Source: Algoriphagus mannitolivorans DSM 15301
Lineage (GTDB): Bacteria > Bacteroidota > Bacteroidia > Cytophagales > Cyclobacteriaceae
DNA length: 64,000 bases
NCBI RefSeq assembly: GCF_000429425.1
Contig: NZ_AUBV01000013.1
Span: forward strand, 62,001 to 126,000
Direction of reading: 5' to 3'
The position numbers and the translations under genes were made by a program. The notes beneath the pieces were generated by a model. It saw nothing but the letters and a program-made list of their open reading frames with translations. It made no database searches and was not told where the DNA came from. This document shows, in pieces, positions 8,109 through 16,467 of this stretch (position 1 is the first letter of the stretch; each line of letters begins with the position of its first letter).

Positions 8109-10519
8109 TGAACGAATCTGAAACCCGAGCCGAATTAATTGACCCCAAGCTGAAAGAAGCTGGTTGGGGTGTCATCGAAGGATCGAAGGTCCTCCGGGAA
8201 TACAAGATTACGGCAGGGAAGATTCAGGTGGGTGGTCGTGGGAAACGGCAGATCGCGGATTATGTCTTGGTCTATAAAGGGACCAAGCTAGCCGTCATCG
8301 AAGCCAAATCTGCTGATTTGGAGGTTGGAGAAGGAGTCATGCAAGCCAAGCAATACGCAGATAAATTAAAGCTTGCTACCACCTATTCATGCAATGGTAA
8401 ACAGATTTATCAAATCTGCATGGAAACGGGATTGGAAGGTTTGGTGGATGAATTTTTAAGTCCAGATCAGCTTTGGGAAAAAACCTTCCCGATCAAAGTC
8501 GGAATTACTTTTGAAGACTATTCAGAGGAATGGAGAGAGCGCTTTGCTTCGGTTCCTTTTGAAGATAAATCAGGAACATGGGAGCTTCGCTACTACCAGG
8601 AAATTGCAGTTGCAAAAACCTTAGAGGCGATCGCCAGTCAAAAAGATAGGATATTACTCACTTTGGCTACTGGAACAGGGAAAACCGCTATTTCCTTCCA
8701 GATTGCTTGGAAACTTTTTCAAACACGCTGGAGCCTACAAGACAGAAACAAAGATCCAGAATATGCATACCGGAGACCGAGAATTTTGTTTTTGGCAGAT
8801 CGGAATATTCTTGCCAATCAAGCCTACAATTCTTTTTCAGCTTTTCCAGAGGATGCACTCGTCCGAATCAAACCAAACGAGATCAAGAAAAGCGGGAGAG
8901 TTCCAACTAATGGAAGTTTGTTCTTCACCATCTTCCAGACCTTTATGTCGGGAACGGATGAGAACGGGAAGCCTGCCCCCTATTTCGGTGATTATCCCAA
9001 AGACTATTTTGATCTGATCATCATTGACGAATGTCACCGAGGAGGCGCACAGGATGAAAGTAATTGGAGAGGGATTTTGGAATACTTCTCCCCTGCCGTT
9101 CAATTGGGTTTGACCGCTACTCCCAAGCGGAAAGACAATGTGGACACCTACCGATATTTTGGAGAACCCGTCTATGTGTATTCCCTCAAAGAAGGCATCA
9201 ATGATGGATTTTTGACTCCCTTTAAGGTTAAGCGAGTTCAAACCACCTTGGATGATTACATCTACACCTCCGATGATGAAGTTTTAGAAGGGGAAGTTGA
9301 GGAAGGAAAACGATACGAGGAGAAAGACTTTAACCGGACCATAGAAATTGTAGAACGAGAGCGAAAGCGCGTACAAGTCTTCCTTGCCGATTGCAACCAA
9401 AAGGAAAAATCCATTGTCTTCTGCGCGAATCAAGCCCATGCGGCTTTGATACGAGACTTGATCAATCAGGAAAGCAAAAGTAAAGATGCCTTTTACTGCG
9501 TTCGGGTGACTGCCAATGATGGGGAAGAAGGAGAGCGACAGCTTCGGGAGTTTCAAGACAATGAAAAAACTATCCCAACAATTCTGACTACCTCTCAAAA
9601 ACTCTCCACTGGAGTGGATGCCCGAAACGTACGGAATATTGTCCTCCTTCGCCCGGTCAATTCCATGATTGAGTTTAAGCAAATTGTAGGTCGAGGAACA
9701 CGAGTTTATGATGGCAAGGAATTCTTTACCATTTATGATTATGTGAACGCTTACCATCACTTTGCTGATCCTGAGTGGGATGGCGAACCTGCTGAGCCAG
9801 AAGGAATAATTAGTGATCCCCCTACTACTTGTAAAGACTGTGGAAAGCTTCCTTGCGAATGTGTAAAAGAACCACCAGCACCATGTGTGGTTTGTGGGGA
9901 ATTCTCTTGCATCTGCGAAAAGAAATCCAAGAAGGTAAAGGTAAAATTAGCTCGAGGAAAAGACAGGCAGATACAACACATGATGTCCACTTCTTTTTGG
10001 AGTGCTGACGGAAAACCTATTTCTGCGGAAGAATTCTTGAATGATCTATTCGGAGAATTACCCAAACTGTTTAAAGACGAAGAGGAATTGAGAGCCATTT
10101 GGGGAAATCCGGTTACTAGAAGAACCATGCTGGAACGATTAGATGAATTAGGCTTCCCAAAAAGTGATTTGATCACTTTACAAAAGCTAGTCAACATGGA
10201 AAAGAGTGACTTGTTTGATGTGTTGGAATATGTCTTCAATGGAGATTATATTGCCAAATCCAGGGAAGAACGAGCCGACTTAGCCAAGAAATCCATTGTT
10301 CCTTTGTTGAACCCCAACCAAAAGGATTTCATCGACTTTGTATTAGAAAAATATATAGAAGCCGGGATCGATGAACTGGATGATTCCAAACTTCGAACCT
10401 TAATCGAAAACAAGTATCAGAGTCTTCCAGATGGGTTAAGTGTATTGGGTAATGCCGGGGAAGTGAGAAAGATGTTTATTGATTTTCAGCAGTATTTGTA
10501 TCAGGAAAAGGGGGCATAG
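8108..10519 (+). CDS. hsdR: Type I restriction enzyme subunit HsdR
   Basis: HsdR is the ATP-driven translocase and nuclease of the type I complex. The N-terminal nuclease domain shows the PD-(D/E)xK pattern D51 and E65-x-K67. The SF2 motor follows, with Walker A ATGTGKT at 187-193, DECH at 307-310, LTATP at about 335-339 and QIVGRGTR at about 525-532. An unusual cysteine-rich segment comes next (Cys 575, 578, 583, 585, 593, 596, 601, 603), in two CxxC...CxC blocks that look like zinc knuckles. The rest is the C-terminal domain that binds the methylase. At 803 residues it resembles the shorter EcoEI-type R subunits. It is the fourth gene of the coupled operon. Identity is secure. Confidence 0.97.
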   Translation: MNESETRAELIDPKLKEAGWGVIEGSKVLREYKITAGKIQVGGRGKRQIADYVLVYKGTKLAVIEAKSADLEVGEGVMQAKQYADKLKLATTYSCNGKQIYQICMETGLEGLVDEFLSPDQLWEKTFPIKVGITFEDYSEEWRERFASVPFEDKSGTWELRYYQEIAVAKTLEAIASQKDRILLTLATGTGKTAISFQIAWKLFQTRWSLQDRNKDPEYAYRRPRILFLADRNILANQAYNSFSAFPEDALVRIKPNEIKKSGRVPTNGSLFFTIFQTFMSGTDENGKPAPYFGDYPKDYFDLIIIDECHRGGAQDESNWRGILEYFSPAVQLGLTATPKRKDNVDTYRYFGEPVYVYSLKEGINDGFLTPFKVKRVQTTLDDYIYTSDDEVLEGEVEEGKRYEEKDFNRTIEIVERERKRVQVFLADCNQKEKSIVFCANQAHAALIRDLINQESKSKDAFYCVRVTANDGEEGERQLREFQDNEKTIPTILTTSQKLSTGVDARNVRNIVLLRPVNSMIEFKQIVGRGTRVYDGKEFFTIYDYVNAYHHFADPEWDGEPAEPEGIISDPPTTCKDCGKLPCECVKEPPAPCVVCGEFSCICEKKSKKVKVKLARGKDRQIQHMMSTSFWSADGKPISAEEFLNDLFGELPKLFKDEEELRAIWGNPVTRRTMLERLDELGFPKSDLITLQKLVNMEKSDLFDVLEYVFNGDYIAKSREERADLAKKSIVPLLNPNQKDFIDFVLEKYIEAGIDELDDSKLRTLIENKYQSLPDGLSVLGNAGEVRKMFIDFQQYLYQEKGA

Positions 10520-10521
10520 AA

Positions 10522-11136
10522 ATGAAGACAAAATTATACTTGATACCAAGAAACTTTCCTTATTTTGAGCAATCAAAAATTGACACTCCTTTTTATTTAG
10601 TAGATGAAAGAACAGGAGAGGTTTTACATTTTTTTTATAAAAAGAACAATATTTTAGAGGATTTAAAAAAAACTATAAAGGGAATAAAAAGGATAAATTG
10701 GATTTTAGATTCTAAAAATATTGATATCGAAGAGGTCCTATATGATCAAGAGAAATGGAAAGTAGTAAAGGAAAAAATTTACTCCTGGCATGAAAGAAAA
10801 AAAGAGAGTCCTTATTTATTATTAATAATTGAAAAAGGAATATTTCAGATAGAAAAAAATAAACCAAGATTCCTTTTTGATTTGGTAAATTCTACAACTG
10901 GTGAAATAATTGTGTCTGAATCTTGTTCTGATAAGTCGTATGCAATAATAGATTTAAAGGAATCACTTATGGATATTAGAAACGAAAAATGGGAAATATA
11001 TGGAAATAGATACATTATTAAACATTTATCTGAGACAAATATATCATCAAAAGAAATTGAGAAAAAAATAAATATCTGGAGACGAAAGAAATCATTAGAA
11101 AACTCCTTATATTATTTCAAAATAAATAAAATATAA
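10522..11136 (+). CDS. Unknown A+T-rich protein made of two repeats
   Basis: I do not recognise this 204-residue protein. It appears to be an internal duplication. Repeat 1 (about 22-101) has L-V-D-E-R-TGEVL, an amphipathic helix ending in W, then a helix KEKIYSWHERKK and a hydrophobic YLLLI. Repeat 2 (about 115-199) has L-V-N-S-T-TGEII, a helix ending in EKW, then KKINIWRRKK and YYF. It has no signal peptide or membrane helix and is very Lys- and Ile-rich. It starts two bases after the hsdR stop, so it is probably the last gene of that operon. Possible roles include restriction accessory or antitoxin-like protein; the sequence alone does not decide. Confidence 0.75.
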   Translation: MKTKLYLIPRNFPYFEQSKIDTPFYLVDERTGEVLHFFYKKNNILEDLKKTIKGIKRINWILDSKNIDIEEVLYDQEKWKVVKEKIYSWHERKKESPYLLLIIEKGIFQIEKNKPRFLFDLVNSTTGEIIVSESCSDKSYAIIDLKESLMDIRNEKWEIYGNRYIIKHLSETNISSKEIEKKINIWRRKKSLENSLYYFKINKI

Positions 11137-11186
11137 TAATTATTTATTAATTTTTTTGGGGTTCATTTATAAATAATCTATTTCAA

Positions 11187-12071
11187 ATGTTTATTCCAGG
11201 TCAGACATATCAGCGCTCTCAAATCCACGATCAATATGGGGGAAGTCGACAAAGTGGGATAAGCCCTTCTGCTCAATTTCCATACATTTTTATTTTTTCA
11301 GGTTCGCAAGGAAGTCTGCATGGATACAAAGACCAATGGATTAATGAAAATGTCTACTCCTACACTGGCGAAGGTCAAGTTGGGGACATGAAGTTTACTA
11401 AAGGAAACTTGGCTTTAATGGAACATCAAAATCATGGAAAGCGAGTATTTCTTTTTGAATATGTCCAGAGAGGATATGTGAGATTTGAATCTGAATTAGA
11501 GTTTTATGATGCAGATTTTTTTAATACTCCTGACAGAAATGGGGATTTGAGAATCGGGATTAAATTTTTTTTCAATCGTATAGGTGCAAGACCTATCATC
11601 CGACCGGAGCAATTACAGTTGGATTTTGAATTTCATTCCCAACAAGAGAAATATGAAATTACCCTACCTTCTTCCACCGAAAGAGAGGGTTTGGTGACTT
11701 CCCGAGTTGGACAAGGTGCCTATCGAAAAGGAATTATTCATCGCTGGAATTACCAATGTGCCGTGACAGAATTCAAAGACCCAAGAGTTCTGATCGCCTC
11801 ACATATTGTTCCTTGGAAAGATGCTTCAGATCCAGAACGATTAGATGTAGATAATGGAATCTTACTCTCTCCTACCTACGATGCCTTGTTTGACCGGCAT
11901 TTGATCAGTTTCGAGAACTCTGGAAAGATTATTTTGTCAGATCAGATCTCCTGGAAAGACTATAAGAAGATTGGAGTCAGTGGTCAAGAGAGAATTCTAG
12001 GATTAAGTTCTGGGAACAAGGAGTATTTGGAGAGGCATAGTAAATTTTTGTTCAATAATCATTCAAGTTAA
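11187..12071 (+). CDS. Restriction endonuclease with SRA-like N-terminus and HNH nuclease domain
   Basis: The 294-residue protein has two parts. The N-terminal half (about 1-150) begins GQTYQRSQIHDQYGG and resembles the SRA-like domain found in ScoMcrA-type enzymes, which bind modified cytosine or phosphorothioate DNA. The C-terminal half is an HNH_2-type nuclease: RWNYQCAVT (187-195), ASHIVPW with His206, DNGILL with Asn223 and FDRHLI with His238. Such pairs cut modified foreign DNA (type IV-like restriction). It lies 50 bases behind the two-repeat gene and 10 bases before the Nmad2 gene. I am confident of the HNH part; the SRA assignment rests on N-terminal pattern similarity recalled from the family. 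Confidence 0.88.
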   Translation: MFIPGQTYQRSQIHDQYGGSRQSGISPSAQFPYIFIFSGSQGSLHGYKDQWINENVYSYTGEGQVGDMKFTKGNLALMEHQNHGKRVFLFEYVQRGYVRFESELEFYDADFFNTPDRNGDLRIGIKFFFNRIGARPIIRPEQLQLDFEFHSQQEKYEITLPSSTEREGLVTSRVGQGAYRKGIIHRWNYQCAVTEFKDPRVLIASHIVPWKDASDPERLDVDNGILLSPTYDALFDRHLISFENSGKIILSDQISWKDYKKIGVSGQERILGLSSGNKEYLERHSKFLFNNHSS

Positions 12072-12081
12072 AAGTGTTCTT

Positions 12082-12765
12082 ATGCGTCTATTTAGCTATT
12101 GTATTCCAATTGATGATGGTGCTGCACCAAATCCATATTTTGACATATGCACCCTAGCTATCTGTAAACCAGTTATCAGAAGAGTTGCGAATATTGGAGA
12201 TTGGGTTGTTGGAGTTGGTTCAAAAAATGTTGGAGGAATAGATTATTCAGGCAAACTTGTTTATGCCATGAAAGTCACTGATGTAAAGACAATTCAAGAG
12301 TATGATGAATTCTGCAGAGCTGAGTTACCCGGTAAAATCCCAAATATTTATGCTTCTGAATACAAGAGAAAGGTGGGTGATTGCATTTATGATTTTGAAA
12401 AAGATATTGAAGGTAAACTCAGGCCAAGTGTTCATAATTTCAAAAATAGGGATACCGATCTTGGCGGAATTAATGTTTTATTATCTACCCATTTTTACTA
12501 TTTCGGAGATAAAGCCATAGACATACCACCCCATTTAACCGAAATCATTAAGCAAGGACAAGGGCATAAATCAAATTCCATTCATCATTTAAGGTTGAGT
12601 TTTTTGGATTGGATAGAAAACTCAGGTTTTAAATTAAATAAATTGTATGGAAACCCTCAGATAAAGATTGAATTTAAGCAAAGCCCTGATGGTGGGGCCA
12701 CAACTTGCTCAATTAGATGTAAAAATGATTCAATGGATGAATCACTCGAAAATGAATCAATTTGA
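12082..12765 (+). CDS. Nmad2-type protein (nucleotide modification associated domain 2)
   Basis: The 227-residue protein matches the Nmad2 family pattern as I know it. It has an early strand ending in PNPYFDICTLAICKP, then RRVANIGDWVVGVGS, KLVYAMKVTDV, and a later HFYYFGDKAI segment. Nmad2 domains were described from neighbourhoods of DNA and nucleotide modification genes; a biochemical role is not established to my knowledge. Here it directly follows an SRA-like/HNH endonuclease, 10 bases after that stop, which suggests one transcript and a shared role in handling modified DNA. No signal peptide or membrane helix is present. Composition is A+T-rich like the rest of the distal island. Confidence 0.82.
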   Translation: MRLFSYCIPIDDGAAPNPYFDICTLAICKPVIRRVANIGDWVVGVGSKNVGGIDYSGKLVYAMKVTDVKTIQEYDEFCRAELPGKIPNIYASEYKRKVGDCIYDFEKDIEGKLRPSVHNFKNRDTDLGGINVLLSTHFYYFGDKAIDIPPHLTEIIKQGQGHKSNSIHHLRLSFLDWIENSGFKLNKLYGNPQIKIEFKQSPDGGATTCSIRCKNDSMDESLENESI

Positions 12766-12796
12766 CCTGAAGAAAATTAATTTAACCTATAACGAT

Positions 12797-13420
12797 ATGA
12801 AACAAGACATTTTTTACGTGAGCATTTTTATCGCAATCTTTTTCAGTTGTAAACAGAGTGAAAATAAAGCTCTCAAAACGGAGACAATTACAATTTACGA
12901 GGCTATTGAAAATAATGGCAAATATTCAAAGGGTAATATAAATACAAAATATTCTTTAGGTTTTCATCCCAATGGATCTCAAAGATTTTTTGCAGGATTG
13001 GTGGGATATGAAGGAACAAAAGACACTACTTTTTATGAGGAGTCTAAGCAAAATGAAGTTAAAAAAGAAGGGAATAAATCTTTCATTTATTCCCCGAGTA
13101 ATGAACTAATAGGTGTATACGTAGAAAAATCTGACACCTCTTTTTTTTATCTGGGTGAGAGTTTTGATAGACCAGATAGCTATGAGATAAGGGATAATAA
13201 AGGAAGGTTAAAATCAAGATATGAATACATTTTGGGCGAATTGAGAACATACACCAATGCTATTTTCAATGATCAAAATTTGTGTACTTACGCAATTTTA
13301 GAGGTTGATTATATTCCAACTGGCGTTGACTCTTTGATATATAATGAAATAGAACTTGCAAAAAGAAGAGTCGAAAAACGGAAGAAATTGATTTATGAGG
13401 CAGAATATACTTTTTATTAA
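12797..13420 (+). CDS. Putative lipoprotein at the end of the defence island
   Basis: I chose the ATG at 12797 because it gives a clean lipoprotein signal: M-K-Q-D, a hydrophobic stretch, then FFSC with the lipid-anchored Cys at about residue 17. A longer in-frame start at 12668 would run far into the preceding gene. The mature part (about 190 residues) is polar with many Tyr and Lys. It contains GFHPNGSQRFF, loosely like the repeat of YwqK-type antitoxin proteins, but I cannot assign a family. It follows the Nmad2 gene by 31 bases. It may be an unrelated passenger; its low G+C suggests it arrived with the island. Confidence 0.65.
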   Translation: MKQDIFYVSIFIAIFFSCKQSENKALKTETITIYEAIENNGKYSKGNINTKYSLGFHPNGSQRFFAGLVGYEGTKDTTFYEESKQNEVKKEGNKSFIYSPSNELIGVYVEKSDTSFFYLGESFDRPDSYEIRDNKGRLKSRYEYILGELRTYTNAIFNDQNLCTYAILEVDYIPTGVDSLIYNEIELAKRRVEKRKKLIYEAEYTFY

Positions 13421-13633
13421 AATCTCGGATTTGGATTTTTCACCCAAGGAAAGGACAAGTCCGCCGCTTTACTTACGATGTCCTCCTATAATCAAGGCTA
13501 GCGAATTTTAAATAAGGGTTTTTATGTTCTTATCGCTTATTTCGAATCTTTTCCCCTCCATAAAGAGACTTTTTATCTAGATTTCCAGTGTCTGAGTTAA
13601 GAATTAGAGAGAAATCTCACGATTTCTAGATTC

Positions 13634-13655
13634 AAAGACTCGATGTCGAGTCTTT
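13634..13655. repeat. 22-base palindrome in the 453-base gap 13421-13873
   Basis: AAAGACTCGA-TG-TCGAGTCTTT is a near-perfect inverted repeat. It has no T tract on either side, so it is not a standard terminator for either strand. The rest of the gap holds no gene that I can support. It marks the right edge of the A+T-rich island and might be a remnant repeat, an operator or an RNA hairpin. Confidence 0.6.
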
Positions 13656-13810
13656 GTACCTCGTAAAAGAGTCATTTATTCGGAATGACGAATGTTGGAG
13701 ATCCTATTTCGAGAGAATTCTTAGGATTTTCAGAATTGGAACCTCGGAAAAGTAAAAAATCAGACTTGATCGAGTGTTTTTAGGATGGATAAGCACTTTG
13801 GTAAAAGGAA

Positions 13811-13843
13811 AAAAAATACTGCCGGAGGAATTCCCCCGGCAGT
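13811..13843 (-). terminator. Rho-independent terminator of the leftward gene at 13874
   Basis: On the minus strand the stem ACTGCCGG ... CCGGCAGT (13818-13825 with 13836-13843) is followed by a run of T residues (A tract at 13811-13817 on the plus strand). It lies about 30 bases past the stop codon of the leftward 158-residue gene. Confidence 0.85.
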
Positions 13844-13873
13844 GGGTTGGATAAACAACCTTTGACTTACCGT

Positions 13874-14350
13874 TTAGACCAGTTGCCCATTTTCCTTTTT
13901 CTTGGGCTTTTGCTCATACCTCACCTTTAGATCTGCATCGATAGGTTTGGCATTGGGTACATCCATTTTCACGCCGACTTGTACCGACTTGTAGTACGCA
14001 TTGGCAGGCTTCATCAGATCCACGCCCAGCTCCAGGAGGGTATCTCCCAGATTGCTGACGATCTGATTGAGCGCATTGAAAACGGGATTTAATTCCTGAT
14101 GCGCTTTCCAATCCTTTTGCATTTCCGACAATTTGGCAAATGCCGGTAAAAATTCAGGATTGGAATGGGCATACTCCAATACCTTCTCCACGAAGGGTCT
14201 GGAGGCCTCACCCATCTTGTAGCGCTTTTTGCGCTGTTCGGGAGTGAGGGCGATGAGCAGAGGGCTAAGCTTAGCCTGCAAAACCGCGATCGCATCTTTG
14301 ATCGCCTGGAGATCCGCCGGAGGAATCTCGATGGAAATTTTGTTTTCCAT
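13874..14350 (-). CDS. Conserved hypothetical protein, 158 residues
   Basis: The protein begins MENKISIEIPPADLQ and is mostly helical. A central part holds LTPEQRKKRYKMGEASRPF, and the C-terminal segment ends in a Lys-rich tail (KPKKKEN). There is no signal peptide or membrane helix. I recall similar uncharacterised proteins of this size in Bacteroidota, but I know no function. It is a single-gene transcription unit: the start faces a repeat array and the 3' end has its own terminator. G+C content and codon use look like the chromosome core, unlike the island to its left. Confidence 0.8.
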   Translation of the reverse strand: MENKISIEIPPADLQAIKDAIAVLQAKLSPLLIALTPEQRKKRYKMGEASRPFVEKVLEYAHSNPEFLPAFAKLSEMQKDWKAHQELNPVFNALNQIVSNLGDTLLELGVDLMKPANAYYKSVQVGVKMDVPNAKPIDADLKVRYEQKPKKKENGQLV

Positions 14351-14522
14351 AGTCTTTAAAAATTAAACGTTAGACAATTAATGAAACAGTACTAAAAAAG
14401 ACTGTACGAAAAGTTAAGTTTTTCCAGATTAATATCCAATAAGTTTCAGCACCTTAATCCATTTGTTGTCAGGTAATTACAGGCATTAAAGAGTTTGTTA
14501 TTCTAGGCCAAGCGGATGGTAT

Positions 14523-15052
14523 TTGGGCTTATGGAGGATAGTTATTGAAGGATTGTTATTCGAGAATAGTTATTGGTTATTGCTTCTTGTCCTTTGCTTA
14601 TTGCCTTTTGCGTCATGGCGCTTTTGTGAGATAAACTATGTGCTCTTTGTGGTTAAAAAAGATTGCCCTTTGCCTCTTGCACCCTGCCAATTGCCCTTTG
14701 CGGCATAGCGGCTCTGCGAGAAAATTCTATGTGCTCTCCGTGTTCCCTGTGGTTTGAAAACTAATCAATCCCCTGCCCCCTTGCCAAGGGGGAGTTTTAG
14801 GGCGTGGGAAAATTGGATTTGGTTATCCTTAGCGACTTAGCGTCCAGTCGAGATAAACTATGCGTTCTATGTGCTCTCTGTGCTCTCTGTGGTTGAAAAA
14901 GATTGCCCTTTGCCTCTTGCCTCCTGCCAATTGCCCTTTGCGACTTAGCGCCTTTGCGCGAAAATTCTCTGTGCTCTCTGTGCTCTCTGTGGTTTGAAAA
15001 GATTGCCTCTTGCCAATTGCCCTTTGCCCATTGCTCCTTGCCATCCCGAACC
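14523..15052. repeat. Composite intergenic repeat array A
   Basis: The gap 14351-15109 is mostly built of short modules repeated in tandem and shared with arrays at 18945 and 23432. The modules are AGTTATTGGTTATT; GCCCTTTGCCTCTTGCC; CTTTGCGCGAAAATTCTCTG; and CTCTGTGCTCTCTGTGGTTTG. Similar 'cacagag' and 'tttgcgcctttgcg' repeats are widespread in bacterial intergenic DNA. The short open frames through this stretch translate the repeats and are not supported as genes. Confidence 0.9.
14751..14862 (+). repeat. 112-base direct repeat, copy A
   Basis: This 112-base stretch, from GGTTTGAAAACTAATC to GATAAACTATG, recurs at 19111-19222 with only three substitutions that I can count. It contains a REP-like hairpin, CCCCCTT-GCC-AAGGGGG. 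The copies lie about 4.4 kb apart on the same strand. Confidence 0.9.
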
Positions 15053-15081
15053 ATAAAAAATGGCCTGCGTTTCCGCAGACC
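15053..15081 (-). terminator. Terminator of the leftward lipoprotein gene
   Basis: Read on the minus strand, GGTCTGCG-GAAA-CGCAGGCC is followed by ATTTTTTA. It lies about 30 bases past the stop codon at 15110. Confidence 0.88.
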
Positions 15082-15109
15082 TTCTTGGTCAATTAAAAAG
15101 TCGAGGAAA

Positions 15110-16219
15110 TTAAGGATCGATACAAAAGCTTCCGCTTACCTTGGCAAACTGGTTATTCAACGAAGGATACCCATCTCCCGAGGCATCAAAGGAATAAGTC
15201 CCCGTGATTTTTGGAGAGATTGTCTTGATAGTCAGGGTGCCCATGTTTTTATTTTTTCCAAAATCCCGATTGGTTCTCCAATCGTCATTGACTGTTCCAT
15301 TTATCGCTATCAATCGACCTACTGCTCCTGAGCTAGTCAATCCAGTACCTGTTCCAGCATTTTGAAAATTGATGGTTTTATTTGCAACCAAATTGGAACC
15401 TGTAAACATGATTTGAACCACATACCGAGTGCTTCCAGAAGTCCCATCAATCACCAAGGCCACATCAGAAGCGGTGTAAGTTGAAAAGATAGTATTGGCA
15501 GCTACCTTTTTACCCGTACCCGTGGCAGAACCAGGTTTGATTTGATCCCAATAGCTGACCAGAGTAGGCGCTTTTATTTCGTTTACACAAGCTCCAGAAC
15601 CCCCGCCGGAGCCTCCAGAGCCTCCACCGGAACTCCCTCCTCCACCTGCGATTCCACCTGTTCTGCTAGTGTCAAAGTCAATATCGAAGATAAATACCAA
15701 ATCTTTAATACTCCCTCCAGCATTGGAACGAAACTCACCTGTAGCCACCAAGGTAAAGCTACCTGAACCCTCATCCGATTCACGGGCACTTACCGTATAA
15801 CTTGAAACACCCCCAACCCCACTGATGGGTCTATAAATATTACTCAGGAACGTCGTGGCATTATCCAGATAATTGTCCACCAGATCCAATGAACGTCCGT
15901 TATTGGGTGTTTTGAAATAGTAAGTATCACCTCCTACGGTCATGGTGAGATAGATAAATTCATTGGAAACGGAAAGTTCCTGTATGTTAGAAGTAGAGAT
16001 TCCCGTCTGCACTCCATCGATCGTTAAAACCCCATCGGCGATGATCTTCTCAAGTGATCCATCGGCGGAGTTGAACTGAAAAAGATATTCCTTGACTTCT
16101 GATTTGAATAAGTTGCAAGCGGAAAGAAAAAGCATACACCAAAGAATGCTAAGGGCTTTGAGCACCGATTTGCCTGAACTGGGAATTGAAGAGTTAGGCT
16201 GAATGTTGGAAATATCCAT
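15110..16219 (-). CDS. Putative lipoprotein with a glycine/serine linker
   Basis: This 369-residue protein has a hydrophobic segment ending in FLSAC near residue 35. It is probably lipid-anchored, although about 20 polar residues precede the hydrophobic part and a later start (no obvious ATG) cannot be excluded. The N-terminal domain (about 40-195) is beta-rich. A Gly/Ser linker of about 20 residues follows (near 197-216). The C-terminal domain (about 220-369) is also beta-rich and includes a Cys-x-N start and an FCIDP end. I do not recognise either domain. It is monocistronic, with its own terminator, and diverges from the histidine kinase gene. Confidence 0.75.
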   Translation of the reverse strand: MDISNIQPNSSIPSSGKSVLKALSILWCMLFLSACNLFKSEVKEYLFQFNSADGSLEKIIADGVLTIDGVQTGISTSNIQELSVSNEFIYLTMTVGGDTYYFKTPNNGRSLDLVDNYLDNATTFLSNIYRPISGVGGVSSYTVSARESDEGSGSFTLVATGEFRSNAGGSIKDLVFIFDIDFDTSRTGGIAGGGGSSGGGSGGSGGGSGACVNEIKAPTLVSYWDQIKPGSATGTGKKVAANTIFSTYTASDVALVIDGTSGSTRYVVQIMFTGSNLVANKTINFQNAGTGTGLTSSGAVGRLIAINGTVNDDWRTNRDFGKNKNMGTLTIKTISPKITGTYSFDASGDGYPSLNNQFAKVSGSFCIDP

Positions 16220-16467
16220 AAATGGGTTTTGTGTTAAGTTGCTAAGAGAAGCATTTCACGAAATGCTATTTTGCTTTCCAATATTCGACCCGAATTTTTG
16301 CCTTTCCTATACCTAAAAATTGGTAATTTTTAGATTGATTTCTTTGAAAGTGAGTCAATCCTTATCTTTCCTCCGAATACCTCTATCACCCTGTTTTACA
16401 GCATTATTTTCTACTTGCTTTGGACAATTGCTTCAAGTTTTGCTTTGATTTCATTCCTGAAAGCCTT

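Noticed and set aside
12668..12796. Longer N-terminus for the lipoprotein gene at 12797
   Set aside because: It would overlap the Nmad2 gene by about 100 bases and bury the lipoprotein signal.
14523..14708. Open frames through the composite repeats (also 14797-15092, 19220-19624, 19549-19734)
   Set aside because: They translate the repeat modules in both directions and share no protein-like features.
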